In this document: one piece after another, positions 16,102-24,631 of the stretch
Numbering within the stretch: position 1 is the stretch's first letter
How the letters are laid out: the number at the start of each line of letters is the position of its first letter
From: Acidobacteriota bacterium
GTDB lineage: Bacteria > Acidobacteriota > Vicinamibacteria > Vicinamibacterales > UBA2999
Length of the DNA stretch: 35,252 bases
Reading direction: 5' to 3'
NCBI GenBank assembly: GCA_016184455.1
Contig: JACPCS010000126.1
Coordinates: 1 to 35,252 of the forward strand
Made by a program: the position numbers and the translations under genes
The notes under the pieces: generated by a model
What the model was told of the DNA's origin: nothing
What the model saw: only the letters and a program-made list of their open reading frames with translations
Databases searched by the model: none

Positions 16102-16163
16102 CAAAGAGCTCGAGCGCAGTCACGCTCACGCGCCAGTGGTAGACTGGTCTCGAGGATCTCTGG

Positions 16164-16493
16164 ATGGGCGACCTCAGCGTCATCTGGGAAGACAGCGCGC
16201 TCAAGCTGCTCGAAACGCGCGACCGCTATACGCGGAACGCGATCCGCGAGGAGTTCCGCCGCGATCCGCAGAAGGACGCGATTGAAATCGACCCCGCCGA
16301 GTCGAGCTTTCTGACCCCTGTCTCCGACGCACGCTTCAGCGTGATCTGGCTCCTGCACGGCCAGCAGGCGGTGGTGCGCGCGGTAGTGCCGCTCACGAAC
16401 GTCGACAAGCTGCGCACGCTGGACGCCGCACGAAAGAAAGCGTACGTGGGCCGGATCATCGCGGTCGAATCCAAGGGAGAAATCACTCTCTAG
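16164..16493 (+). CDS. Small protein with ParE/RelE-like pattern, function unknown
   Basis: The product is 109 residues with no signal peptide. The order strand, two helices, then three or four strands (LSVIWED; ALKLLETRDRYTRNAIREEF; DARFSVIWLL; QQAVVRAVVPL) resembles the ParE/RelE toxin fold, but no antitoxin gene is adjacent and typical RelE catalytic residues are not obvious, so a toxin call is not justified. A TGG-TAGACT extended -10 box (16137-16145) lies just upstream. The following hydrolase gene starts 8 bases after its stop, so the two may be co-transcribed. Confidence 0.6.
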   Translation: MGDLSVIWEDSALKLLETRDRYTRNAIREEFRRDPQKDAIEIDPAESSFLTPVSDARFSVIWLLHGQQAVVRAVVPLTNVDKLRTLDAARKKAYVGRIIAVESKGEITL

Positions 16494-16501
16494 CCTTTCG
16501 C

Positions 16502-18295
16502 GTGAGCGACGTCCCGCCCGCGCTCCCACGCATGTCGACCGTTCACCTGCTCATGGTGCATGGCGTGGGCGGGCACGATCACCTGTCGAACCTGCTCCGC
16601 ACCTACCAGTCGTTCCGCGCCAACCTCCAGAGCGCCGAGGCGCCGGTCCTGGGCGAAGACCAGATTCCAGGCTGGCGACTGGCCCAATTCGAGGAGGGCG
16701 CCACGCCACCCGTGCTGCGACTCGAGCCGCGGCTGCCGCCGCCCGAAGATGGCGTCGGGGCGGTCTGCATGTACGAGGTCAACTATTCAGGCTTTGCCGG
16801 TGTCGTTCGCCGCAATCAGCCGCTCGATCTCACGGGACTGTTTCTCGGTCTCGACCTGGCCATCTGCGCCGCACGGCAGCGGCCGCGTGCGCCGCGCGAC
16901 CCCGTGTTCGGCGCGGACACCAACGCGCTTGCCGCCTGCCTGCAGCGTGTCGCCGGTGTGTTTACGGCGGGCACCGTGCCGATCATCGGCGCGCCGGCGC
17001 TGCTGTTTCGGAACTACATCGGCACCTTCGTGGCGCTCTTCACACGGTTCTTCGAAGACATCGCGACGTTCGTGCTCGACAAGAACGGCGAACAGCTGAT
17101 CTCGGCGCACCTGGATCGCACGATGGATACGATTGCCCGAGGAATGCGCGCCGGCGATCGCCTCGTCATCGCCGCGCACTCGCTCGGAAGCGTCGTCCTT
17201 CACAACTACATCGTCCGGCAGTGGACGAGGGGCGCGGCGCCCATCCCGGACACGGTGATCACGTTCGGGTCTCCAATCGGGCTGCTCGTGTGGGTGTGGC
17301 TGTTCCTCGACTTCGAGGACATGGACTTTCGGCGGCCCATCTCCGCAGACCCCTATTTCTGCTGGAATCCGGTGAGCAGCGGCACGGCGTCGCGGCAGAT
17401 CGTGTCGTGGATCAACGTGGTGAACAGCGTCGATCCGATCGCGACAGCGTTTCCCGTCGAGGCGGTCGACCTGTCGACGCCCGCCGCCACGATTGCCGCA
17501 GCGCTGACCGGCGGTGCCGTTGCCCATCGGTACTTCGGGCCGGACACCCTGACACGTGTCGGCGCGGCGCACGCTCGGTATCTCAATGACAAGCAGAGAT
17601 TCCTCCGGATCCTGCTGCGGGCGAGCAGCCTGGCGTCGGGCAGGCTGGAGGACGTTCCCGGTGCGCGGCCGGCCGCCGAGCACTGGGCGGCGGTGCGATC
17701 GGTGTTGCTGCGGCTCCAGTGGCTGCTGTTCGCGACGGCTGTCGCGGCGATTGCCGGCTACTTCGCGGTCGTCGGCGCGCACGTCGCCGACGCGCGGAGG
17801 TGGTGGCTCGCTGCGTTCTATCTCTTCCCACCGCTCACGATCGCCATTCTCGCGTTCTTTCAGCGGCTCCTGCGGGGCGGACCGACCAAGCGCATCACGT
17901 CGGCGCTGATCAAGGACATGCGGCTCGATCCCGTGTCGCTTCCGTATCGAGTGCGTACGGCGTGGCGATCGATGTGGGGACAGTTGGACGTCGACCCGAT
18001 GGCGCCGAGCCCGTCGTACGTCGCTCGCCTGCTGGCGAACATCGTTTCATTCCTGCCGACGCTCGCCGCGATGGCCGCGCCGCTCGTATGGATGACGTGG
18101 CTGACCGGCCAGCCACCCGGCTGGCTTCGGTCGTGGACGGATCTCTTCGGCCTGCGTGCGCTCGGCGCACTCACGACGTTCATGGCGTACGTCATCGCCT
18201 GCGCCGCATTCGAGATCGTGCGGACCTGGCGGCGCGTTGTTTGGCTGCTCGGCGGTGCGGCCGCCGTGGGGGGTCAGAGCCCCAGCCAGATCTGA
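16502..18295 (+). CDS. Membrane-anchored alpha/beta hydrolase (lipase-like)
   Basis: The product is 597 residues from the GTG at 16502; an in-frame ATG at 16532 is an alternative, and neither has a good ribosome-binding site. The N-terminal half is an alpha/beta hydrolase: strand and oxyanion loop VHLLMVHGVGG (14-24), and nucleophile elbow AHSLGS with S227, followed by TFGSPIG. About four hydrophobic segments occupy the C-terminal third (near 412-432, 438-457, 512-536, 555-575), separated by a cytoplasmic-type basic loop. It is probably a serine esterase or lipase held at the inner membrane. The substrate is unknown. The last 22 bases overlap the convergent small gene. Confidence 0.7.
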   Translation: MSDVPPALPRMSTVHLLMVHGVGGHDHLSNLLRTYQSFRANLQSAEAPVLGEDQIPGWRLAQFEEGATPPVLRLEPRLPPPEDGVGAVCMYEVNYSGFAGVVRRNQPLDLTGLFLGLDLAICAARQRPRAPRDPVFGADTNALAACLQRVAGVFTAGTVPIIGAPALLFRNYIGTFVALFTRFFEDIATFVLDKNGEQLISAHLDRTMDTIARGMRAGDRLVIAAHSLGSVVLHNYIVRQWTRGAAPIPDTVITFGSPIGLLVWVWLFLDFEDMDFRRPISADPYFCWNPVSSGTASRQIVSWINVVNSVDPIATAFPVEAVDLSTPAATIAAALTGGAVAHRYFGPDTLTRVGAAHARYLNDKQRFLRILLRASSLASGRLEDVPGARPAAEHWAAVRSVLLRLQWLLFATAVAAIAGYFAVVGAHVADARRWWLAAFYLFPPLTIAILAFFQRLLRGGPTKRITSALIKDMRLDPVSLPYRVRTAWRSMWGQLDVDPMAPSPSYVARLLANIVSFLPTLAAMAAPLVWMTWLTGQPPGWLRSWTDLFGLRALGALTTFMAYVIACAAFEIVRTWRRVVWLLGGAAAVGGQSPSQI

Positions 18296-18459
18296 AACAG
18301 ATGCGCGGCCGTTCCCTCATCCGGCTGCGGCGCGGGCGGGCCGAACACGACGATCGACGTCAACATGACCGCGAGCACCACCAGCGACAGCGCGATGGGG
18401 CCCCAGGCGCTTGGCTTTGCAAGGAGTTCGGCGAATCGCTGCGTGATGAAACGATACAC
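18274..18459 (-). CDS. Small single-span membrane protein
   Basis: The product is 61 residues, starting at a GTG. A basic, aromatic N-terminus (YRFITQRFAELLAKPSAW) leads into one membrane segment (GPIALSLVVLAVMLTSIVVFG) and a short tail PQPDEGTAAHLFQIWLGL. Composition and layout look like a genuine small inner-membrane protein rather than a chance frame. The end overlaps the C-terminus of the convergent hydrolase gene by 22 bases. Function unknown; small membrane proteins with a DEGTAAHLFQ tail may be accessory subunits. Confidence 0.55.
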   Translation of the reverse strand: MYRFITQRFAELLAKPSAWGPIALSLVVLAVMLTSIVVFGPPAPQPDEGTAAHLFQIWLGL

Positions 18460-18473
18460 CCGTCCCGCCGGAT

Positions 18474-18502
18474 TTGACTCACGAAACGGGTGGGGCTATG
18501 GT
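18474..18502 (+). promoter_or_regulatory. Sigma70-type promoter for the ModA-like gene
   Basis: TTGACT (18474-18479), 17 bases, TATGGT (18497-18502). The predicted start is near 18509, with an AGGAGG site (18533-18538) 4 bases before the ATG at 18543. Confidence 0.6.
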
Positions 18503-18542
18503 CTCGCCGCAGAACCCGTATCACGCCGCCTCAGGAGGACAC

Positions 18543-19307
18543 ATGAAATCGCCCGCTTGGCGCCTCGTGCTGGCCGCACTGGTCTTCGGTGTCTCATCGA
18601 ATGCGCGCGCGCAGAGCGAGATCACGCTGCTGGCGCCGACGCCGATCAGGGAGACGCTCGATCCGCTCGTGGAAGGCTTCACGGCCAAGACGGCCGTCCA
18701 CGTGAAGGTGACGTACGGCTCGGGGGTTGGCACGCGGAAGACGGTGGCCAGCGGTCGGGCGTTGGACGTCTCGCTGCTGTTTGCGCCATTTCCGGAGGCG
18801 CTCGAGACCGGCAACATCGATCCACCGAGCGCGACCGTGATTGCGAGGCTGCGCCTCGCGATTGCGGTGAGGAAAGGCGCGCCGAAACCCGACATCTCGA
18901 CGGCCGCGGCCGTCAGGCGCGCGCTGGTCAACGCGAAATCGATTGCCTCCGTGGATCCGGTACAGGGAAGCGTTGGCGGCGCGGTGCTGCTGGCGCTCGA
19001 CAAGATGGGCATCACCGACCAGGTGAAGCCGAAGGTCAGATGGGTGGCCACGGGCGGCGTCGTGCAGGACCTGGCGGCCAAGGGCGAGGTCGAGCTCGCG
19101 TTCGGTCCCTACCTGAGCGACATGCGCAATCCGGGGCTTGAGGTCGTCGGCGCGCTGCCGCCTGAAGCGGCCACGCCGGTCGACATCACCGGGTTCCTGT
19201 CGACCGGTGTGAAAGACGCGAAGGCCGCGCGGGCGCTGCTCGACTACCTCGCATCGCGGGAGGCCGCGCCGGCGTACACGGCCGCGAAGATGTTTCCAGT
19301 CCGTTGA
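18543..19307 (+). CDS. Periplasmic substrate-binding protein, ModA/extracellular family 11 type
   Basis: The product is 254 residues with a signal peptide (1-24, ending ARAQS). The mature sequence begins EITLLAPTPIRETLDPL and has FTAKTAVHVKVTYGSG, SLLFAPFPEALETG and 'SIASVDPVQGSVGGAVLLAL', the pattern of the molybdate/tungstate-binding class of solute receptors. No permease or ATPase gene is adjacent, so it is an orphan receptor here. Ligand could be an oxyanion or a small organic acid; molybdate would fit with the molybdenum hydroxylase about 5 kb away, but the link is only positional. It has its own promoter and strong ribosome-binding site. Confidence 0.7.
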   Translation: MKSPAWRLVLAALVFGVSSNARAQSEITLLAPTPIRETLDPLVEGFTAKTAVHVKVTYGSGVGTRKTVASGRALDVSLLFAPFPEALETGNIDPPSATVIARLRLAIAVRKGAPKPDISTAAAVRRALVNAKSIASVDPVQGSVGGAVLLALDKMGITDQVKPKVRWVATGGVVQDLAAKGEVELAFGPYLSDMRNPGLEVVGALPPEAATPVDITGFLSTGVKDAKAARALLDYLASREAAPAYTAAKMFPVR

Positions 19308-19319
19308 ACGGCCCGCCGC

Positions 19320-19526
19320 CTAGCGCGTGTGGCACTCCGAGGCGCAGAAGGCGCAGCCGTTGCTCTGGCTGAAGTGCTTCCGCGCCTCGCGTACGGCGCT
19401 TGCGCAATCGGCGAAGAACCCGAGGTACTGAAGGTGCTGCGCCAGAGGCAGCCAGGCACAGAATTCGTGATGCACCTCGTGGTCGCCGTTCAACTGGGCA
19501 TTCCTGGTGACGTAGTACTTGGTCAT
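19320..19526 (-). CDS. Small Cys/His-rich protein, probable zinc binder
   Basis: The product is 68 residues. The sequence pattern MTKYYVTRNAQLNGDHEVH, then HEFCAWLP, YLGFFADCASAVREARK and a terminal GCAFCASECHTR belongs to a widespread family of tiny uncharacterised bacterial proteins (typically ending NGCYYCxxxCHT). Cysteines and histidines are spaced as for one zinc site. I chose the ATG at 19526 over one at 19559 because GGGGG lies just upstream and family members start at this Met. It converges on the ModA-like gene and is divergent from the sigma54 activator. Confidence 0.75.
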   Translation of the reverse strand: MTKYYVTRNAQLNGDHEVHHEFCAWLPLAQHLQYLGFFADCASAVREARKHFSQSNGCAFCASECHTR

Positions 19527-19653
19527 GTTCCCCCCGCCGTCCAGCACGATGGGCGTCATCCTGTGAGGGCACCCCTTGCCGGATTAACGCACTGAAGCCT
19601 CAATCCGAACAGCCGTTCGATTCCTCCCTCCCGGACGTTGATCCGCATGGTCT

Positions 19654-20946
19654 ATGGCGGCTTCGCCCGCAATCCTCCTGAACGGCCGGAACACGGCCTC
19701 GGCGGCGGCCCTTTGTACGATCCTCAACGCGACCGGCTACAAAGCCGTGTCCACGGCGTCGCTCCGGGAATTCTCCAAAGTCCTTCAGGCCCTCGATCCC
19801 GCGCTGATCGTCGTAGACGACGTGGACATCATCCTGGCGTGCCCGGCCGCGACGGCATCGAACGTTCCGATTCTGCTGCTCGCGCTCGATGAATCGGAGG
19901 CACGGGCGGTGCGGGCGCTCCGGTGCGGCGTCGCCGACTACTTCCGGTGGCCCGAGGAGCGCCAGTCGTTTCTCGAACGCGTCCGGCAGCTGGCTCCGGT
20001 GGCGGCCGGGAGCGACGAGCTCGGGCGCGCGCTCGTGGGCGAGAGCCGCGCCATCCAGGAGGTTCGACGCCAGGTGCGGCAGGCCGCGCTCAGCGACTGC
20101 AACGTGCTGCTGGTCGGCGAAACCGGCACCGGCAAGGAGCTGGCCGCCGGGTTCATTCACTCGATGAGCCGGCGGGCGTCACGGCCGTTCGTCAGCATGA
20201 ACTGCGCGGCGATTCCCGAGACGCTTCTCGAGAGCGAGCTGTTCGGATACGAAAAGGGGGCATTCACCGGCGCCGCGACGGCGTATGACGGCAAACTGCA
20301 GCAGGCGCACGGCGGCACGCTCTTCCTGGACGAAGTTGGCGACATGAGTCCGGTCGCCCAGGCCAAGGTCCTGCGCGCCTTCGAATCGAAGCCGGTGTAC
20401 AGGCTCGGCGGCCGCACGCCTGTGGTATCCGATGTCCGGTTCGTCGCCGCCACCAACGCCGACCTCGAAGTGGCGACGGCCGAACAGCGGTTCCGTTCGG
20501 ACTTGTTCTTCAGGCTGAGCGTCGCGCACATCCGGCTTCCCGCGCTCCGCGAACGTCCGGACGACATTCCCCTCCTGGTCGATCATTTCGTGCGCGAGTG
20601 CAGCGGCAAGTACAAGCGGCAGCAGGAGTTCTCGCGCAGCACGATGAAACAGCTGGTGCGTCACGCGTGGCCCGGCAATGTGCGTGAGCTCAAGAATCTC
20701 GTCGAGGCGACGTTCGTGAACTCCCGCTCACGCTGGCTCTCATGGGCAGACCTGCCGGCGCACTTTCGCCGGCAGCTGCCGGCGCCGCTCGACAAACCAT
20801 GGATCGACGACCGCGAGCGGCTGCTCTCGGTCCTTGCCGAGACGCAGTGGAACAAGAGCGAGGCGGCCAATCGTCTCAACTGGTCCCGCATGACCTTGTA
20901 CCGAAAGCTTGCGAAGTACAAGGTCGTCAACGGCGGCAAACTGTAA
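19654..20946 (+). CDS. Sigma54-dependent activator with degenerate receiver domain
   Basis: The product is 430 residues in three parts: receiver-like domain (about 5-125), AAA+ sigma54-interaction domain (about 132-360) and Fis-type helix-turn-helix (NKSEAANRLNWSRMTLYRKL near the end). The AAA+ part is intact: Walker A GETGTGKE (155-162), GAFTGA loop (202-207), GGTLFLDEVGDMS Walker B, and FRSDLFFRLSVAHIRLP. So it should open sigma54 promoters. The receiver has a candidate Asp in LIVVDD (D55) but lacks the acidic pair (LLNGRN), and the usual Lys before Pro is Trp (YFRWP), so normal phosphorylation is doubtful. No histidine kinase is adjacent. The ten-gene protease operon starts about 225 bases downstream on the same strand and is its likeliest target. 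Confidence 0.88.
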   Translation: MAASPAILLNGRNTASAAALCTILNATGYKAVSTASLREFSKVLQALDPALIVVDDVDIILACPAATASNVPILLLALDESEARAVRALRCGVADYFRWPEERQSFLERVRQLAPVAAGSDELGRALVGESRAIQEVRRQVRQAALSDCNVLLVGETGTGKELAAGFIHSMSRRASRPFVSMNCAAIPETLLESELFGYEKGAFTGAATAYDGKLQQAHGGTLFLDEVGDMSPVAQAKVLRAFESKPVYRLGGRTPVVSDVRFVAATNADLEVATAEQRFRSDLFFRLSVAHIRLPALRERPDDIPLLVDHFVRECSGKYKRQQEFSRSTMKQLVRHAWPGNVRELKNLVEATFVNSRSRWLSWADLPAHFRRQLPAPLDKPWIDDRERLLSVLAETQWNKSEAANRLNWSRMTLYRKLAKYKVVNGGKL

Positions 20947-21000
20947 CACCGTCTCGGAGGTGTAACGCCCTCTGCGTGCGGTTGCGACAGTCTGACTGTC
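20942..21000 (+). promoter_or_regulatory. Palindrome and direct repeats in front of the ten-gene operon
   Basis: GACAGT-CTG-ACTGTC (20986-21000) is a perfect 6-bp palindrome, extended by further matches on each side. Upstream, TGTAAC occurs twice, at 20942-20947 and 20961-20966, in the pattern ACACC-N8-GGTGT. They could be activator-binding sites for the regulator just encoded. By eye I found no standard sigma54 GG-N10-GC promoter in 20947-21171, on the plus strand. The rest of the gap to 21171 shows nothing else I can name. Confidence 0.35.
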
Positions 21001-21171
21001 ACATGCGGCCGCCTTCGATCTCCGCCGAACCCGCCTCTCGTTCGCAACCATCTCGTTCCATTCGAGTTCCACGCGCCGCACCTGCTCTCCTCGCCGCCGT
21101 CCCGCTTCTTGCACACCGACGTGCGCTCGCATGACGCCGATATGGCCGTGAAGGAGAAGGGGCTCCACGCG

Positions 21172-21423
21172 ATGTCGGAACCTGACGGCAAGTATGCGAA
21201 CTACTTCGACATCGGCGTGAACGCGCACGAGCTCGTGATCGACTTCGGACAGTTCTACGGGCGAGGGGGCCAGCCGACGGTGCACACGAGAATCGTGACG
21301 ACGCCCGCGTATGCGCGCGAACTGCTCGGACTGCTCGCCCGCTCGATCATCGGTCAGGACCTGCCGGCGGCCGACGCCGCGGTCGGGACATCGCCCGCCG
21401 GGCCACCGAAGGACACGCCGTGA
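21172..21423 (+). CDS. DUF3467 protein
   Basis: The product is 83 residues from the ATG at 21172; earlier in-frame starts (ATG at 21142, TTG at 21109) are possible. The sequence KYANYFDIGVNAHELVIDFG, HTRIVTTPAYARELLGLLARSI is a near-textbook DUF3467 domain, a small cytoplasmic family of unknown role that often precedes larger proteins in operons. AAGGGG lies about 10 bases before the chosen start. Its stop overlaps the protease start as ATGA (21420-21423), so translation is coupled. First gene of the ten-gene operon. Confidence 0.8.
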   Translation: MSEPDGKYANYFDIGVNAHELVIDFGQFYGRGGQPTVHTRIVTTPAYARELLGLLARSIIGQDLPAADAAVGTSPAGPPKDTP

Positions 21424-22718
21424 AACAGCACATCGTGCTCAAGCTGCACACGCAGCTGGCCGACGACACGAACGTGCCGAACTGGCTCGACTTCATCACC
21501 GACAAGTCGGCGATCAGGGAGAGCGTCACTCCAGACGTGGACCGCCTCCTGAGCAGCCTCGGGCTCACGGTGTGGCTGACGAAGGAGTACAAGCCCGCGC
21601 AGGCCGCCTGGACTGCAGAGGAGCGGCGCGAAGGATTGAACCGGACGTACCGGATGATCCTCCAGCACGACTACTCCCTTCCCGATGACCTCGTCGAGCG
21701 GATCAAGCTGATTCCCTCTGTGGAAGATGCGCGCGGCCTCGTCGTCGGCGCGGCGGATCTGCCCGCTCCCGCCGTTTCGGCGCAGGCCTCCTTCCCGGGC
21801 AGAACGCCGGCTGACCTGATTCACCTGCGATATGCCCAGGCGCTCACCAAAGGCGTCTCGACCGTGCGGATTGCCGTGCTCGATACGGGCCTCAACCTGG
21901 CGCACAAGGAGCTGAGCGGCAAGGCTGTTCAGAGAGCCGACTTCGTCGATCTCGAAGGCCTGAACACGTCGGAGTTCATCGGCGACTTCTCGGGATACGA
22001 CGACGTGCCCGAGGACGAAGTGGGCCATGGCACTCACGTGGCGGGCATCGTGGCGGGCCGTGGGCTGCAGATGGACGAGGGGGTGGCGCCGGGATGCGGC
22101 CTGATGGCGGTCCGCGTGCTGGCGACGATGAAGAGCGGCACCCGACTGGTGGGCGCGGGCATCGTCGACAACATCAACGCCGGCATCAAGTGGGCGGTCG
22201 ACAACGGCGCCGACGTCATCAACATGAGTCTCGGCATCAAACATCTTGGCGGCGGGCTGCCCCATGCGGACGTCATTCGCTACGCGCTCGACAAGAACGT
22301 GACCGTCGTGGCGGCGAGCGGCAACGACGGGACGGCAGAACGCTACTACCCGGGCGCGCTTCCCGGCGTGATTGCCGTCGGCGCCGTGGATCACTCCGGG
22401 TCGGTCGCGTCGTTCACGTCGTTTGGCGCGAACATCAGCGTCGTCGCGCCGGGCGTGAACATCTACAGCGCGTTCGCGCGCAACACCTACGCGTTCGCGT
22501 CCGGCACGTCTCAGGCGGCGCCGTTCGTGTGCGGCATGGTCGGGCTGATGAAGTCCTACGCGGCGCAGCTCGGGCGCCGCCTGACGAACGGCGACATCCG
22601 GCACGTGCTGAGACACACCTCGGACAAAGTGGACCATCGGCTGCGCAACGAGCACGCCGGCTACGGTCTCGTCAACATGGCCGACGCATTCAAGCTGCTG
22701 GCTTACGAGCTGGCGTAG
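21420..22718 (+). CDS. Subtilisin-type (S8) serine protease, no signal peptide
   Basis: The product is 432 residues. The catalytic set is complete: D155 in AVLDTGLN, H203 in GHGTHVAGI, N302 in ASGNDG (oxyanion) and S364 in SGTSQAAPF. There is no signal peptide; instead about 140 residues precede the catalytic domain (KQHIVLKLHTQLADDT, later ADLIHLRYAQALTKG), which may be an inhibitory prodomain or a docking domain. That points to an intracellular protease, controlled by processing or by partners in the operon. The stop is 14 bases before the next gene. It probably cleaves one or more products of the operon or a host or invader protein; the target is unknown. Confidence 0.9.
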   Translation: MKQHIVLKLHTQLADDTNVPNWLDFITDKSAIRESVTPDVDRLLSSLGLTVWLTKEYKPAQAAWTAEERREGLNRTYRMILQHDYSLPDDLVERIKLIPSVEDARGLVVGAADLPAPAVSAQASFPGRTPADLIHLRYAQALTKGVSTVRIAVLDTGLNLAHKELSGKAVQRADFVDLEGLNTSEFIGDFSGYDDVPEDEVGHGTHVAGIVAGRGLQMDEGVAPGCGLMAVRVLATMKSGTRLVGAGIVDNINAGIKWAVDNGADVINMSLGIKHLGGGLPHADVIRYALDKNVTVVAASGNDGTAERYYPGALPGVIAVGAVDHSGSVASFTSFGANISVVAPGVNIYSAFARNTYAFASGTSQAAPFVCGMVGLMKSYAAQLGRRLTNGDIRHVLRHTSDKVDHRLRNEHAGYGLVNMADAFKLLAYELA

Positions 22719-22732
22719 ACAGAGGTACTCGA

Positions 22733-24607
22733 ATGGCAACGACGATGACGGACAGCGGTGCTGGCTGGAGGATGCGGAGATCGAGCACGACGATCGGCGC
22801 CGTGCCCGATGTCGACGCGACCGCGAGGAAATGCCTCGAGGAGCTCAATACGCTCCTCGGGAAAGCGATCTTCGCGGCCGGCGTCAAGGAAGACGACGTC
22901 AAGGCCGTCCTGGCGAAGCCGCTCACGCCGCGGAAGGAGCCTGGCAAGTGGGATGACAAGAGCCTGGCTCACCACTTCTCGACCACGGCAGTCGACGCGA
23001 AGACGCTGTCCGACTACATCCATCAGACGACGCCGCTGTCGCTCCTGCGGTATGCGTTCCCCCATCACCTCGAGGTGGAGCGGGCCACGCTCGACGCCAA
23101 CGTCAGAGCGGTTCTGGAAGGCTATCCGGCGATCATCGACTACCTGGTCGCGGATGCCTACTCCCAGCGCAAGGACGCCGGGACGCGCTCGATCGAAGGG
23201 CTCGTGAACTACGTCCTCCGGCATTCGGATGGCGTGAGATCGGTCGTGGACTACGCGGTCGTCACCGCCGCGCGCGAGCTGATCGATCGCGAGCACCTCG
23301 AGGTGCCGGATGCCGATGATGACGGAAGCGCCGTCGTCGCCACGCTGAAGAAGGCCGGCTTGCCGTTGTCGGCCGGGGCCTTCGAGAAGTCGGCACGCGC
23401 GGTGATCCGGCAGTTCATCTCCAACAAGGAGGAGCTGAAGTACATCGACGACGTCGCGAAGGAGCTCAAGCTGGACCTCTCCGACGCGTTGCGCCGCGAG
23501 CTGGTCAAGTACGTCAAGGCATCGCCGGTGAAGATCACCGACGCGAACGCCAAGTACTTCATCCCGCTCTTCATCTCCCAGATCGAGGAAGCGACCGCCG
23601 TTGTGGAGGAGCCGTCGGATGGGGACGTCGACCTCGAACGGGCGGAACGCGATTTCGACGTCCACTACTTCGAGGACGACCGCTCGCTCATTCAGGTGAG
23701 CCAGTCGGCCGTGAAGTGCGCCGCCCAGCTCTATTACTCCATGGTGGTCGGCGACGAGCTCGACGTGTTCGATGTCGTCAACTACTTCACCCACAAGTAT
23801 CTGATCCGCGGCCAGATCGAGATCCAGGACCCCCGCCTGCGCGACGACCTGCAGATGTACGTCTTCAGCGGCGAGTTCATCGACCTCGAGACGAAGAAGA
23901 CGGTGGATCGCACGCGCCCGGCGGAGCGCGACATGTTCTACCGCCAGGTGTTCAACTCCGGCGGCGGCGCGGTCACCGACGACGTGATCGTGAACCGGGA
24001 GTTCTCGCGGCTCTGGAAGGTGCTGATGCTGGAATCGGCGCGCTACCTCGAGCGCGCCCAGCTCAGCCCGAATCCGCACAGCTTCGTCTCGAAGCAGAAC
24101 GTGATGCAGGCCGTCGAGGACCTGCAGTACAACCTGTCGACGCACTGCACGGGCATGGCGACGGTGATCTCGCCGCTGATCTACGCCGAGCTCGACTTCG
24201 TCATCAAGCGCATCTTCATGCACTCGGAGGTCCGGAAGCACGTGGCGCCCGGCGGCGGCACGTGGTGGCGCGTCGTCGAAGCGCTGCACATGGGCATGAA
24301 GCACGCTCGTCCGAAGGCGACGGTTCTCTATAACAAGGCCAGGCTCGGACACAAGATCATCCGCTCCATCGCCGAGTACGACCCCGCCACCTTCGAGAGC
24401 AACCAGCATTTCTCGGCGTTCATCAGCGATGTGGATGCGTTCATCACCACACAGAGCATCCTGCAGGAAGCATTGACCGACGACCTGAAATCGACCGACG
24501 AGGACGACGAACAGGCGGCGGTCAACGGGGCTGCGGCGGATGACCAGGAGATGCCGCCGCCGGCTGCGACCGCTGCCGCCGGCGGTCAGGACGAGTGGGA
24601 CTTCTAA
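22733..24607 (+). CDS. Large soluble protein of unknown function (624 residues)
   Basis: I do not recognise this family. The start at 22733 has AGAGGT upstream. The protein is mostly helical with no signal peptide or membrane span. An N-terminal part (about 20-290) has several helical repeats (SLLRYAFPHHLEVERATLDA, VLEGYPAIIDYLVADAYS, and so on). A middle domain starts near DFDVHYFEDDRSLIQVSQSA with KYLIRGQIEIQDPRLRDDLQ. The last 50 residues are acidic and low in complexity, ending DEWDF. The terminal acidic tail could be a binding peptide for a partner or a protease target. Found between the S8 protease and another unknown. Confidence 0.75.
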   Translation: MATTMTDSGAGWRMRRSSTTIGAVPDVDATARKCLEELNTLLGKAIFAAGVKEDDVKAVLAKPLTPRKEPGKWDDKSLAHHFSTTAVDAKTLSDYIHQTTPLSLLRYAFPHHLEVERATLDANVRAVLEGYPAIIDYLVADAYSQRKDAGTRSIEGLVNYVLRHSDGVRSVVDYAVVTAARELIDREHLEVPDADDDGSAVVATLKKAGLPLSAGAFEKSARAVIRQFISNKEELKYIDDVAKELKLDLSDALRRELVKYVKASPVKITDANAKYFIPLFISQIEEATAVVEEPSDGDVDLERAERDFDVHYFEDDRSLIQVSQSAVKCAAQLYYSMVVGDELDVFDVVNYFTHKYLIRGQIEIQDPRLRDDLQMYVFSGEFIDLETKKTVDRTRPAERDMFYRQVFNSGGGAVTDDVIVNREFSRLWKVLMLESARYLERAQLSPNPHSFVSKQNVMQAVEDLQYNLSTHCTGMATVISPLIYAELDFVIKRIFMHSEVRKHVAPGGGTWWRVVEALHMGMKHARPKATVLYNKARLGHKIIRSIAEYDPATFESNQHFSAFISDVDAFITTQSILQEALTDDLKSTDEDDEQAAVNGAAADDQEMPPPAATAAAGGQDEWDF

Positions 24608-24631
24608 CCTCCAGCGCGGGAAAGAAGACTT

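Noticed and set aside
13315..16104. Long minus-strand frame opposite dapD and dapE
   Set aside because: It is the antisense shadow of two firmly identified genes in GC-rich DNA; only the part up to 13980, with its own signal peptide, is real.
20947..21171. Sigma54 promoter in front of the DUF3467 gene
   Set aside because: I checked GG pairs for a GC 10 bases downstream on the plus strand and found no fit to the -24/-12 consensus.
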